Source: Culex pipiens pallens
Taxonomy: Eukaryota > Arthropoda > Insecta > Diptera > Culicidae
NCBI RefSeq assembly: GCF_016801865.2
Contig: NC_068939.1
Coordinates: forward strand, 151,421,132 to 151,485,131
Reading direction: 5' to 3'
Length of the DNA: 64,000 bases
Part shown: piece by piece, positions 22,651-34,700 of the stretch
Layout: each line of letters opens with the position of its first letter
How positions within the stretch are numbered: the first letter of the stretch is position 1
The notes under the pieces: generated by a model
Told to the model about the DNA's origin: nothing
Seen by the model: only the letters and a program-made list of their open reading frames with translations
The model's database searches: none
Position numbers and translations under genes: made by a program

Positions 22651-24850
22651 TGCTTTCCAAAGCCAATGATATCCATCTAATCTGCTGTAACATCGTTTCA
22701 TTGGATTGAATCCAGTCTTTATTACACGTTGTGACGCTCGATCGCTTCTGCGAAGATTCATCGCGTCCGACGGACGTGATAAAGAGAACGACGACGTGAA
22801 TGGAAGCCTTAGCCGCGACTTACAATTTTCTTATCGCTCTTGCTCTTCATTGATGATGGCACGAAGCACTTAATTAGTTCCTCCGATTGTATCGACCTTT
22901 TTCCTTTTTATTTACTTTCATAGAGAGCCCCCAACTCAATCGAGGAGTCCACCGGAGGTTATTTTTGTTCGAATCCAATCCATTTGCAGAAGTGATGAGT
23001 CTTTCGCATTTTTTTTTCTTTTTCTATTCAGAACGATGATCCTAAAAGTCAAAAAGGTCAAACCGTTACGAATTGAAATTTGCCGCCCTTTTGTATGGTA
23101 GCGTGGTATCAATTTGTCCGTTCGTTTCTTGTTCGCCTTCACAATTAATGACCGGCGAAAGGATATCAACCCGGGCACAATTTCTATCTGATTGGCTTTG
23201 AATCGATTGTGACACGTTTGCTGTTGTGAGGGGGAAGGGATAAACTTTCACTTGAAAGCTTTCCTGCCGGTAGGACTAAACGATTTTCGCTGCCTGGGGA
23301 AATCGGGCGGAAAATTGTCCGCGGGTACCTTTATCGCAGGGGGTTTGATTGGCGTTTTCATCGGATCACTTTGGCAGCACCTGTCATCACGTCAAACCCG
23401 TTCGTTTTGGTTACGTTGTGCCCGAGGTGTTGTTGAGGTTCGACTTTGAGAACTTGAGTGATTGTTGTTATGAGTGCTTTTCGCATACAATCAGTTTAAA
23501 AAAAAGTTTGGATATAATTTTGGCAATATGAAATCAAAATATGAAACATCAAAACAGTTTTTTTTTTCAATAATTATAATTTTTACAGCAAAGGTTACAA
23601 ATAAATAAATAAAACCACAAATATATCAAGTTGCTAAAACATCACCACTCAACCTTGAAATAATACTAAGAACCCAGTACGTGCTCTCTTCGGAGCAATA
23701 GTTTATCTTCATTTGCCCAATAATTTCGCCCTATCAAAACCACAAGAAAACAGCAACATACCAAAGTTACGCGTGCAAGTGCCTTCCAGATGCCACTTAT
23801 TGTCACTAATGTGCTCCTCCTACGCAATCTGCGCAGCAGTTTCTTTGGCTTCTCAGCTCGAACGAGCTTTCTGCTCTATAAGTTGAGGAGTGTCCTTTTT
23901 CGGGTGCGCCACCCATAAAAAAGCACATGCTGAGTTGAGTGCCGCACTTCGACGGGCGACTCAACGAGCTGGACTCAATGTCAAACGTCACTGAAGAAGT
24001 TTATTCTTTCTTTATGTTAATTTGATCCGACCTTATTGAACCTCGAAATCTACTCCGACATTGACCGGATGCAGGAATTAGAATTTCAGATTCGGTGACC
24101 AAAAAAAGCATCAAAAATCTTGAGGCGTTTTGGACACTTTTGCATGAATTGTTTTCTCGAGCTGATGTCATGGCATCGTCTTTGCACTGTACAAGTAAAT
24201 CTGCTTGTAATCTAAAAGCTTTTGCAGATTCTTGGAGGAGATTTTCCGTGGTGGAATCTTTGTCTGAGCTTCTCAAAGTTTCGTCTTTATTTAGTGAATA
24301 AGGCTTCTTCAAAAGCATGGAACCGCAGATTTATTCATTCAAGATATTGAGATAGATACATGATAGATCACTTAAAAGTGAAATATCAAATGCGCTCATG
24401 CTGCTGTGATTTTCATAGGAAAAAAAAAACAAATCGTGTTGTTTTATGATAATTCAGAGTGGGGGTGCATAACCAAACATTCAATCACCCACGCACCTGT
24501 TGCCATGAGTTTGACAAAATTATTTTCTTTTTTTCCTGGCGGTACTTAATTTGTCGCTTCGATTCATGTGCGATTTGATTTTCACGAAATTGTCAATCTG
24601 TATTCATATTTTGCTGAACAGTGATTTTATTGCGAATAAAATGATATGGTAAATGGTAATAGATTGGTTCAAATTTTTTTTTTCGTAATTCATTTTAAAG
24701 TTGAATGGTCGCATAAAACTCGCATTACTATATTCAGTTAAATTTTCTGAAATCTGATTTCAAAAAAATTATGAAAAACACATTTTTTTAAACGACGCTT
24801 GAGCAAATTGGCCATTTTAGCGATTTATTTCGAGCAGGTCAGATGCTTTA
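22651..24850. other. Low-repeat region; no gene recognised
   Basis: About 22680-23480 is more GC-balanced. A 105-codon minus-strand frame (24001-24318) has normal amino-acid composition but no recognisable domain, and I cannot connect it to other exons. It could be a fragment of an unseen gene. Confidence 0.3.
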
Positions 24851-25777
24851 TACAGCAAATAAATAGTAGTATTCTAGCTGCATGTAAAAGGCTTGAGTGT
24901 AAAACAACCTGTATGTAATATTAGACCCATTTATGATATGTAGCCCCTCAATATGAGAAAATTTGCTCAAAAAGTTACTATAAAACGCTCTCTTTTCAAA
25001 TTGTTTGAAATGTTATCTTCGATTCCTGGGAAAACATCCAAACCCAAAGAGTCTATATCTGAAAAAAATGATAGAAGTAAATCATCAAGATAAGATTTGA
25101 ATTAAAAATCTGGATTTTAAGGCGTCACGCGAACACAAGTGGAAAATGAAAAAAAACGGGAAAAATCAATTTAGCAATTCTCTCAGGAATCACCTTTTTT
25201 GGGCTTTTCCTATGATCAAAGATGCCATTTTACTTCATTTTTTTCTGCTTTCCATACAAAATTAGTAACTAAATATTCTAAAATCTAGATCTTGAGAAAG
25301 GGATTTCTGATGTCTCCTCTCCTTTGGGAAAGATAGATGCACTCTTAAAAAATAAACACTTTTTATTGCACATTTTAACCTAAAAAAATGGTATCTCGAA
25401 AACATGATTTTGATTTTTTTTAAGTGAAACAAGACTTATTTTAAACTATGAACCAAAAAAGAGCAAAACATATTTTATGCAATTTTATGTGATTTTACAC
25501 CCTGGAATATGTAGCCCATCAGTATGGGAAACCTACTTGACCGAAATCTCAAGCTCATATATGCATTTATCCTTTTCATATTTCATCGGTTGATGGCCGA
25601 GTGGGCTGAGGCGCCAGTCCTTACTGTTGGTGCTGGGTTTGAATCCCGTCGGTTAAAACTTTTTTTTTTTTGAGTTTGCAAAAAATGAACATGCAGTGTG
25701 TAATATTTAGTGTTTATTTTGACGAAGGTGATGTGCATGCGTTTGCATGCGATTTTACCATCGGATTTTTTGCTGTG
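24851..25777. mobile_element. MITE carrying a tRNA-like sequence (older, longer copy)
   Basis: The left end TACAGCAAATAAATAGTAGT and right end GGATTTTTTGCTGTG match the ends of the 35803-36173 element. The right 340 bp (about 25440-25777) is closely related to it. The left part (24851-25430) shares only its first ~100 bp and is otherwise unrelated, so it may hold another insertion. Confidence 0.6.
25589..25655 (+). other. tRNA-like sequence (Pol III boxes A and B) inside a MITE
   Basis: Box A is TGGCCGAGTGG, a perfect fit to TRGYNNARNNG. Box B is GGTTTGAATCC, one mismatch from GGTTCGANTCC. The D-arm is convincing but acceptor-stem pairing is poor, so it is not a functional tRNA gene. A second copy is at 35990-36054. 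Confidence 0.7.
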
Positions 25778-26024
25778 ATAGATGCAAAATCGGATTTGAA
25801 AACAGAAAGCACTTTACAGAAATTTTGATAAAGTTTACCGCTTCGGGGTTAATCTACCTAATTTGATTTTTTGTGAAAATTTTTCGATTTTTTTTTCAGA
25901 AGTCCTCATGGTTGCCCAAACTCGATTTTATTTCGAAAATTCTAAAAAGTTATTGTTATTTTAGGTTGTTTGAGCCTTCCTCACGTTAATATCTCGGGTG
26001 AGTTTTACGGGATAATTAAATTTA

Positions 26025-26155
26025 AAATTCAAGGGCGTAGCGCCAGCTTCTGTTACGTCTAATCATGAGCAAGCTCATATTTGGGATTTGGGATGAGTAC
26101 GCCTACCGGCAAATGCTTTTCAATGCCCGTCAAAGATTCATTTTTGTTACATCAT
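26025..26155. repeat. Fragment of the hAT-like fold-back family of 894-1631
   Basis: It matches the right arm of that element: GGGCGTAGCGCCAGCTTCTG (compare 1505-1524), then AAGCTCATATTTGGGATTTG, then CATTTTTGTTACA at the end. Only one arm is present, diverged by substitutions and small indels. Confidence 0.7.
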
Positions 26156-27846
26156 ATTGTTGTTATCAGCAAAATACATGAAAATCCATAGGAAACCATC
26201 TTGCACTGAAATTTTGAAGGTTGCTGTGTATTATCGAATATCTTACCACGTCAGCCGCAGGCGAAATGCGTGCGTGACAAATGACTCGCTGAAAAAAAAT
26301 TAAAAAATCAAAAACACACAAAAAATGCGCTGATGGCCAGCCAACCGGTAAATATTGTAGTCAGCTGACACCACGGTTTACGTATGAGTCCCGTGAAAAA
26401 ACTGCAATCGCTCAGTCGCACTGCCCAAGGTGGGACGTTGTTTTGTTGTCCCAATATTGTTTTAATGATAAAAAAGTTGTTGTAAACAAAATCTACCGAA
26501 ACGTAACTAAATACAAACGAGCATTTTTTTTTGTGTTTTTTGATGCTGTTCTATTATAAAGGTAATTTAATTTAAAAAAAAACATGATAGAGTATCCCAC
26601 CTTAAACGGTCCATCGATGTGTTTATCAGCACCTCTCGATGCAAGAAGTTCTAAAAAATAACGAGCCAATTTATGGCGTCATCCAATAGCTGTTTGTTTA
26701 TCTCATTGGCAAGGTGCCTCCAATAATTCGCGCGTTTTGAGTGCAATCTGTTTTTATCGGCGTTTGATCTTTGCAGCTGTGTGCTGTCGATAGATCTCGG
26801 TTCAGTGCAGTAAATTTTTCTCAGCGATAAATTTGCCTATTTTTAGCAGCCCATTTCGAAGTTCATTAACAAGTGGTTCACTTCTGTTTTGTCTTCTTTA
26901 ACCACCTTCAGTGTGTAAACATAAATAGCGAGAGCACACCTTCCAATTATAATTCACACCCTCGGCTTTGTGTGACGTCAAAATGAGGGAAATTTGGGTT
27001 GAAAGGTTAAACATTTTGAACTATTTATGTAAAATCGTTTCAACTGGCATGGGCACGACAAGCATACTCAATTTGAATGTTGCTATCAAACGTGTAAAAT
27101 TTACCTGTTTTTAGGTAAGCTAAGATGTTGCAGGAAATTTAATTAAAATTTGTGTTGTTTTCAATCAGCGTGTGGGTTAATCAGTTTCCGCTGAAATATC
27201 TAAACGCAATTTTGACGCCATGCGCCTCCGCCGAGCGCTCATTGAAAAGTTCGAGATTAACCAAGACGGGGGTTCGCAGACGCAGACCAAGTTTTCATCA
27301 GGTTATTTTCGGTCGCGTTTTCTTGGCTTTTCAGTATGCGTGGTTTTGTATGTGTGCAGGGTATCTATCTTGCTCATCAAAGTTTTCAAGCGACCGACAG
27401 TGCTCTGACGTTGCAGAGGATTGGCTTTGCCGTGTTATTAATCGCACTTTAATCTGTGATATTTTGTTTTTTTTTTATATATATATTTTGCCTATTTTTA
27501 TTTTATTTAAGATTTTTATTCGAATAACGAGTTTTTTTAGCAATCATTTTATATTTCGGATGCCTTTATTTGAGTAACTCCTAAAGAATGTGGATTAATC
27601 TGGAATATTTGAGGAATATTCGGGATTAATATATTTTTCATCAAAGTCTAATAGGTAGTAATAATAATTATATTGAGACATTGAGAATATCTAAAACAAA
27701 TTTCAGACCTTTATGAGATCTTGAGATAACTTGTTTGAGAATTTTTCAGTGGAACTTTCGTCTTAATTTTTTTAAATGAAAAATAGAAAAATAACTGTAT
27801 TTTAATTATACAAGATTTCTCCAGTATGTTTCTCTTGTCACTTTTT
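26156..27846. other. Low-repeat region; no gene recognised
   Basis: About 26690-27440 is relatively balanced in composition and free of inverted repeats. A 141-codon plus-strand frame at 27152 is unconvincing: its C-terminal part is translated T-rich DNA. It may be upstream regulatory DNA. Confidence 0.35.
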
Positions 27847-28775
27847 GCCTTCCTCACCTTAATGAGGAAAGGCTATAAAATTACTCGAAAAATGAACTTC
27901 TTTATTCGACCTCGTAGACCCACCTTCACGTATACCTATCGACTCAGAATCAAATTCTGAACAAATATCTGTGCGTGTGTCTGGATGTGAGTCCGTGCAC
28001 CGAAAAATATGCACACCGATTTGGACCGTTTTGGTCATTCGATCCGTCTTGGCGTCTAACATGACCCTAGTTAATATTATGAAGTTTGGAAAAGTACTTC
28101 AAAAGTTATGCTAAAAAAACGATTTGGCTAGAGTTTGAAATATTGTAAAAAAGGGTGGTTTTTGTAAGAAAACCCGTCATGCTATACATTGTTAGAAAGG
28201 TATTTAAAAAACCTTTCCAACGCGTCCAAAGATTGAAGATCTGACAACCTCGTCAAAAGTTATGAGCACTTAAGTGTTATTTATACACTTTTTTGAGGCC
28301 GGATCTAAAATATTTCGATGAAAAGGTTGTCCGGATCTATCATGCGACTCATCGTTGGATAGGTAATCAAAAGACCTTCCCAACAAGCCCAAAAGATTGA
28401 AGATCTGACATTCCTATTAAAACTTATAAGTACTTTAGTGTTTTTAATAAACATTTTTTGAAGTCAGATCTCAGATATTTTGATAAAAATAAGTATTATT
28501 TATACATTTTTTTGAGGCTGCGTGGTATCCCAAGTAACAATTTTTACCAGGAGTTCTACAAGAGCTCTTCAAGATAGCTACAGCATAGCAGTTTGGACCG
28601 CGGTAGGATAAAACTCTCTTCAAGTACTCTTCCAAACTCCTGAAGAAGTTTTGAAGAGAGTTTTATCCTACCGCGGTCCAAACTGCTATGCTGTAGCTAT
28701 CTTGAAGAGCTCTTGTAGAACTCTTGGAAAAAAATGTTACTTGGGATATTCACTTTATGAATGCGAGGAAGGTAC
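27847..28775. mobile_element. Non-autonomous element with GCCTTCCTCAC ends, interrupted by a MITE
   Basis: It begins GCCTTCCTCACCTTAATGAG and ends GCGAGGAAGGTAC, an imperfect inverted repeat. The body contains three diverged internal repeats around 'GATTGAAGATCTGACA' (about 28232 and 28398). The 28526-28748 MITE sits near its right end. Similar CCTTCCTCAC phrases occur at 25975 and 35280. No coding capacity. Confidence 0.5.
28526..28748. mobile_element. Near-perfect palindromic MITE (TATCCCAAGTAAC ends)
   Basis: Two arms of about 95-100 bp (TATCCCAAGTAACA... and ...TGTTACTTGGGATA) are separated by a loop of about 25 bp near 28627-28650. The inner arm CCGCGGTAGGATAAAACTCT is matched exactly by its inverse at about 28656-28675. 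Arm identity is high, so the insertion is recent. It is nested in the older 27847-28775 element. Confidence 0.85.
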
Positions 28776-28817
28776 CAACCATCTACAGGTGGATTATGTA
28801 ACGTTTTTAAAGAAATA

Positions 28818-30226
28818 TTAAGAGCGAGTTTTTCACCGATGTGAAACAGGTCGTATCGAGGTGCTCCGATTTGGATGAAACTTTCAGGGTTTGTTTGTCT
28901 ATACATGAGATGAACTCATGCCAAATATGAGCCCTCTACGACAAAGGGAAGTGGGGTAAAACGGGCATTGAAGTTTGAGGTCCAAAAAACATGAAAAATC
29001 CTAAAATTGCTCGCATTTCCGTAAAACTTCATCAATTCCAACTCTCTTAGATGCATTCGAATGGTCTTTTGAAGCCCTTCAAAATGTGCTATAGACATCC
29101 AGGATTGGTTTGACTTTTTCTCATAGCTTTTGCAAATTACTGTTAAAAATGGATTTTTTTAAAACCTTAATATCTTTTTCCAACAGCCTCCAACACCCAT
29201 ACTCCCATAGGTCAAAAGTTAGGGAATTTCATGGACTATAAGCCTACGGTCATAACTTTTTGGCCAATCGCAGTTTTTCTCATAGTTTTACGATTTTTCT
29301 ATAACAAACATTTTACAACGTTGGTTTTTGCCCTGTAGGCCTCCATAGCGGCACTTTTTGGTCTCAATTTTGACATATTCGGAATCCTCAGAAAATTTTA
29401 CATTAGATTGAGGTGTTGGAATTTTGAATTTGATTGGAAAAAATGCCATTTAGAATGAATTAAAATATTTTTTAACAATTTGTTGGATTAGGGGTAAAAC
29501 AGGTATTCGCCTACTTGATACAGCATTTGACGTATTGAACACAGGGTATGAAAAATCAAACTTTTTTTCATAAATGTTTTATTTCATTATTTTTTTTTAT
29601 CAAATTCATAACTCCAACATCTCAATCTTATGTAAAATTTCCTGAGGATTCCGAATATGTCAAAATTGAGACCAAAAAGGGCCGCTATGGAGGCCTACAG
29701 GGCAAAAACCAACGTTGTAAAATGTTTGTTATAGAAAAATCGTCAAACTATGAGAAAAACTGCGATTGGCCAAAAAGTTATGACCGTAGGCTTATAGCCC
29801 ATGAAATTCCCTAACTTTTGACCTGTGGGAGTATGGGTGTTGGAGGCTGTTGGAAAAAGATATTTAGGTTTTAAAAAAATCAATTTTTAACAGTAATTTG
29901 CAAAAGCTATGAGAAAAAGTCAAACCAATCCTGGATATCTATAGCACATTTTGAAGGGCTTCAAAAGACCATTCGAATGCATCTAAGAGAGTTGGAATTG
30001 ATGAAGTTTTACGGAAATGCGAGCAATTTTAGGATTTTTCATGTTTTTTGGACCTCAAACTTCAATGCCCGTTTTACCCCACTTCCCTTTGTCGTAGAGG
30101 GCTCATGTTTGGCATGAGTTCATCTCATGTATAGACAAACAAACCCTGAAAGTTTCATCCAAATCGGAGCACCTCGATACGACCTCTAGAACAAACCGAG
30201 CAGAATCTACAAATACTGTCTCTTAA
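28818..30226. mobile_element. TTAA-flanked 1.4-kb fold-back element (copy 1)
   Basis: It is bounded by TTAA at 28818-28821 and 30223-30226, with GAG/CTC immediately inside. Unique ends of about 30-40 bp (AGAGCGAGTTTTTCACCGAT left, CAGAATCTACAAATACTGTC right) enclose two arms of about 640 bp running from 28851 to 30186, with the centre near 29517. The arms are nearly identical. TTAA duplication suggests mobilisation by a piggyBac-type transposase. Open frames here are mirror images in the arms, not genes. Confidence 0.85.
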
Positions 30227-30338
30227 ATAAGATCGTTTTTGAGTATATTTCACCTTTTCCGGGAAGTCCTGGAATTTCTGTTAGAAATATATTGTTTCCG
30301 GAATTCAGAATCCCTTCAAAGAGTAAAAATGCTCACTA

Positions 30339-30420
30339 TTAGGGGATTGGTCCCGGCCAGCGGTGTACTGAATTTCCAATCCAGAGATCGTGAGTTAGAT
30401 TCTTGTACCGGGATGATGAA
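30339..30420 (+). other. Degenerate tRNA-like/SINE fragment
   Basis: CCAGCGGTGTACTG, then CCAATCCAGAGATC, then a box-B-like AGTTAGATTCTTGT, followed by CCGGGATGATGAAG. The order and spacing look like a decayed tRNA-derived head, but no ends or TSD were found. Confidence 0.35.
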
Positions 30421-30611
30421 GTTTTTGGATTTTGCTTACTACGGGATACAAAGGAAGTTCTCGGCTCAATCTAAATCTACCTCCAGATTTGTTCTAATCG
30501 TCACAATTTTGAGGATGTTGTCAAAGGCCAGTCGCACCAATTCATCGTTATCTTTAAAAAAAATCATTATTAATCCACAAATAACATTTAAAACACAGGT
30601 CGGGCTCGATT

Positions 30612-30800
30612 CACGCATACCGGAGTGGTGTAGTGGTAAGCATGATTGCCTCTCGTATAGGTACAAAAGAGGTACAAAAGGTACAAAAGTACTGGACCAA
30701 ACCTGCTTCGGTGGATTCGCTGGTCGACGGTTGGACTCGCAATCCAGAAATCGACCATGAGAATCTCTGGGTGAAAGGGTCCTAGGTGACAAAAGAAGTT
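30612..30800 (+). mobile_element. Partial tRNA-derived SINE-like sequence
   Basis: Box A TGGTGTAGTGG at 30626-30636 sits in a tRNA-Gly/Glu-like D-arm context (GGTAAGCATG). It is followed by a short GTACAAAAG tandem repeat (about 30660-30690) and a second tRNA-like anticodon arm (TGGACTCGCAATCCAGA). No good box B is visible. Probably a rearranged SINE. Confidence 0.4.
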
Positions 30801-31185
30801 TGGTTGTTCTTCCCATTCAAGTCAATGTACTCTTAGAACCGAACAGGAATCTTGCAATAGAGACCGCTAGGACCTATAGGTTGGTCGATTCATACCTTCC
30901 ACTCGATGCCACGTTTGCACGACTTGAAGGGATTCTGAATTCCTCAAAATATATATATTGTGTTTATGAGAAATATCATAGATCACCACTGTGTTGTTTC
31001 TCGATTCGCGACGCTGTTTATTGAGAAATTATTCTCACACTCACAGAGTCTTCCCCTCTTACACTGCTGCCCGGGAGATGGATGACGGAAGCGGCCCGAA
31101 CAGGGCCCGAACTTCAGAGCGAGCTGCGCGCGCAAATCCCGCAAAATTTTCGCGCCCCGAACGGCAACGACGGCGCCCTCTCTCG

Positions 31186-31223
31186 TATAAAAGCCCGACC
31201 GGCGAGAAAATAGTCTTTTCAGT
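31186..31223 (+). promoter_or_regulatory. Core promoter of the transporter gene: TATA box and initiator
   Basis: TATAAAAG lies at 31186-31193 and an arthropod-type initiator TCAGT at 31219-31223, putting +1 at A31221 and the TATA at about -35. The surrounding 31060-31400 block is GC-rich and repeat-free. It lies upstream of the first coding exon with no other ATG in between except the uORF start. The spacing is a few bases longer than usual, so the true start may differ slightly. Confidence 0.6.
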
Positions 31224-31678
31224 ACATCCGCAAATCTTCACCGGTTCACATCACGCTAGGAAACCTTCTCCTCCTTTTGCTTTCCGAAAGAGCTAAGACC
31301 GAAAATCGCGGCGCGTCGTTTCCGGGATCGCCCCTTCGCCGCCGGAGTAGCAGTTTAGTCTCACCAATACACATCCGTCCGAGAGTTCGTAGCATTTAAC
31401 CCGAAGGCCGACAAAGTGATCGCGTTTTTTTGGGGGGGTTCGGTTCCAAGTGGTGTTGGCTACGGTCCAACCTAACGCCGCGTGACGGTGCGTTCGGCAA
31501 ACGATCGGGGTGGTTTTAGGTTTTTGCTTGTTCGTTAGTTCGTTCTGAACTGATCAAAAAAGATTTGGTCGTCTGGATACAACCACACGCTCAAACTAGA
31601 GCAAGTCAAGCAGCAGCAGCAGCGGCTTAGCTGACTATCCCCCCAAACTCCCGGCCAACCACGTGCAACTCTCATGCC
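31221..31678 (+). other. Predicted 5' UTR of the transporter mRNA
   Basis: About 458 nt, without ATG until 31674. It contains a G run (31432-31438) and a CAG repeat (31609-31625). The assignment rests on the core promoter and on the first exon at 31679; an additional upstream non-coding exon is possible. Confidence 0.5.
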
Positions 31679-31715
31679 ATGCGCGATACACTGTCGCAGT
31701 TTTTCTCTTCAGTAG
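31674..31715 (+). other. uORF overlapping the transporter start codon
   Basis: A 13-codon frame starts 5 nt before the main ATG in another frame and ends in TAG at 31715. Its start has C at -3 (weak context), while the main ATG has G at -3. Leaky scanning would reach the main start, so this could dampen translation. Confidence 0.5.
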
Positions 31716-31772
31716 CAGCAGCGGGAAATGACGGTCGGAAAAACAGTTCAGACTCCGATAACAGCTTTGCAG
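31679..31772 (+). CDS. Transporter exon 1 (start codon, residues 1-31)
   Basis: Encodes a hydrophilic N-terminus starting MRDTLSQFF. It ends GCA-G before the donor GTGAAG, phase 1, which pairs exactly with the acceptor at 38136. The start is the least certain part because N-termini of this family are not conserved; a start inside exon 2 (ATG 38142) is out of frame. Confidence 0.75.
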
Positions 31773-34700
31773 GTGAAGAAAAGTTTAGGGGAAAGCGTTT
31801 AAAAGCGTTTTCTGGAGGGATCATCCTAAGAAAAGTTTGAAATGTTCATAAAAAGTTATTAAAATTACCACACCAGAAAACCTTTATTTTATCTTTCAAA
31901 AATTTTGAATTTGCGTCATGTTATTATGGATTTTTAGCTGCCATATTTTTACATTTATCCTTAATATACAGTACAGAAATAAATAGTAAAAAAATGTGTT
32001 TAAAAAAGCTTGGACTACTCAAGACTTGAAGTCCATATTTCATACATGTGCAGTTGAATTCTTTAACTGACACCAAAAATTTAATTTAAATAACTTTACA
32101 TGGATAGAAATCTTGTTAGTATATCTGGTTACTCTATGTTTTTGAATTCGTAAACACTGAAATGTTTCCAAAATCGTCAACATTTTTCTCACTTTGATGT
32201 AAATCTTTTCAAAATCGTCAACATTGTTGATTGAAATCGAAAAATTTTTGATGATTTTGGACACATTTCAATGATTACGAATTCAAAAACATAGATTTAC
32301 CGGATTAGCTAACAGGATTTCTATCCGAGTAATGCTTTAATTTTGATAAAAAGTGTTTTTTAAAAATCATAAGAAGACTTAAAATCATGTAGCAAACTCA
32401 CAATTAAAAAGCAGATTTTTTATCTCATATTTAAACTAACTTTCAATTTCATTTTTAAAATTAAAAAGAATGTTTAAAACAATTACAATTACATTCTGAC
32501 AAAATTATTAGAAAAAAAATTAAGTGCTTTTTGAACAAATCGAACAACACTGATGCCAAAAATTTGAGCGTTTCTGATTGTTTTTTTTTTTATATTTCAA
32601 ACATGATTAGAATAACAAAGTACATCACTTTTACGGCACGTAGCAAACTAAAAACTTAAATTGTAGTTTATGCCACAAGTTACTAAAAGAACATTTTTTC
32701 AGCACGATTTTTTAATTTACGAAACGAAATTTACCGAGTTGGATAAATACGACAAGTGCTGAAAAAATAAAGTCTTGCAGCGAGTAGCAAACAACAAGTT
32801 CCAAAACACCATCTGAATAAGAGTCAAAGTCAAACGTCCATTTTTTAAGTCAACTTATCGTTCATTCGATTTGAGTGCTGAAAAGTAGAACTTTTCAGTC
32901 TTCTAATCGATAAGAAATACTTTACGATTATGTTATTTTAGATGAGGAAAAGCAGGCTATATCGAGTCGTTTTACAAAACAGTTCCAAATGTTTAATGTG
33001 TTTTTAAAAATAACTTTTAGTTTCAGTTACGTTAAATTTACTATCAAAATAACAAAAGCAGGATTACAAAATTTTATTTTGTATTTATTTATTTAAATGA
33101 TAAGAACAACCTAGAAGTGTTTTTATGTCTGATTTTGAACTCTAAAATGACTTTCCAATAAGAAAAAATAATTAAATTGAAGTTGAAGTTTCAAAATGTT
33201 GCAGCAGCCGTTTAAAAAATGAAGTTATCACCAATAGTTTGTAAAACATCAGAAAATCACCAATAGTTTGTAAAACATCCAAAAAATCTTAAAAATATAA
33301 ATATATTCTAAATTTTTAGGTCCGATTTTTTATTTTATAAAAATAGTTTTGTTTTTTTAATAAATCAAAAAATCCACCAAATTTATAGAAAATATTGAAT
33401 ACATACATTTAGTAAAGCGATCAATTTTGTTAAATATTTAAAATATTTCTAAATCAAATGCTCAATCAGTTTATGAAAACAACTGGCACGGCCTCCATTT
33501 AAAATAAAACAAAACAAATGCTACAAGAAGGTTTCTAGCGCGACTACTGAATGGAAAGGAACATCTGAACCCAAAAACAATCCGAAATGAAAAAAAAACT
33601 GTTGACCATAACAAGAAGATACGTTCCTCTCTTTATGACTATCAACGTTAAATGAATTATTCAAAAAAAAAAAAAAAAAACTTTCTCCAACAAAATATGT
33701 TTTGAAAGTAAACCAGTAAAAAGAGTGTTTAAAAATATAGTTTACAGATTCTCAATGCACTCAATACGCATAACCAAAGGAGATATTCCATATTAATGAC
33801 CTGCAGAACAAATCATTCTCATTTGTGAAAGGCATCAACATTTAAAAAACAGTGATCAATCATCATCGTGAAAGCAAAAGCAAACGTTCTAAGTCGTGTA
33901 GCACGCCACCACAGCCGCGCATCCTTAAATAGGTGCAAGTGATGAAATATATGTGCCAAAGTTGAACCTGCTCTGAACTGCGGTGCTGCAAGTATTCGTG
34001 CCGCAAAGAATCGAAATCAACGAGGGAATCCTATCATGCTGAACAAAAATGATTGACGTGTGAACCACATGCTTACGGGAAGAGGAGGGTTTTTGTTTTA
34101 TGTTAGTGAAGAAACCATCGGCCCTAATCGGCCCGCACGAACGGAAACAAGTGGTGATTTTGCGTGTCACGAACACGAGCGGAATTTCTTTTTGGAAAGC
34201 CGGGTTCGGGACTAGCAGCAGCAGCAACGGAAAGTGTGGGATGTGTCGTGCAGATCGTGTGTAACGAAGTTCCGTGACGTAGTTTGTCGGTGACATAATT
34301 TTGCGAACAGCTCCCCACTCCTAATGAAATAATTCAGTTTGTGGAGCGTACTGATACAAACACTATAGACAGGAAAACATCCAAGAACAGACAGACAAAT
34401 GTGTCAATCGATAAAGAAAACGGAATTTGGGCGAAATTCCTGCGAAAAGCCGAGGCACGCTTTAATTAGCATCCTCACCTTGCACCTTAAGGTCGGGCTA
34501 CGTGACTGGTCGTGTTCAAATTTCTCAACTGCTGGTCGCGTATTCGTATTCGTGGTGTTCGTTTGCTTCTTCTGGCATGTGTACCTATAGTTCAGTGACT
34601 CACAAACAAGCGCCAAAAAAGCAGTGACGACAGCAAACAATGCTGGTTACGACAACGTTGTTACAGTGGATGGGATGGTGTCTGTTTTGTGAACGCTGCC

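Noticed and set aside
24001..24318. 105-codon minus-strand frame with normal-looking composition
   Set aside because: No known motif and no partner exons found; kept only as a remark in the region entry.
27152..27577. 141-codon plus-strand frame
   Set aside because: The C-terminal third translates a T-rich run and no domain is recognisable.
30239..30760. 173-codon plus-strand frame
   Set aside because: It runs through SINE/tRNA-like fragments and a GTACAAAAG repeat, so it is chance open reading.
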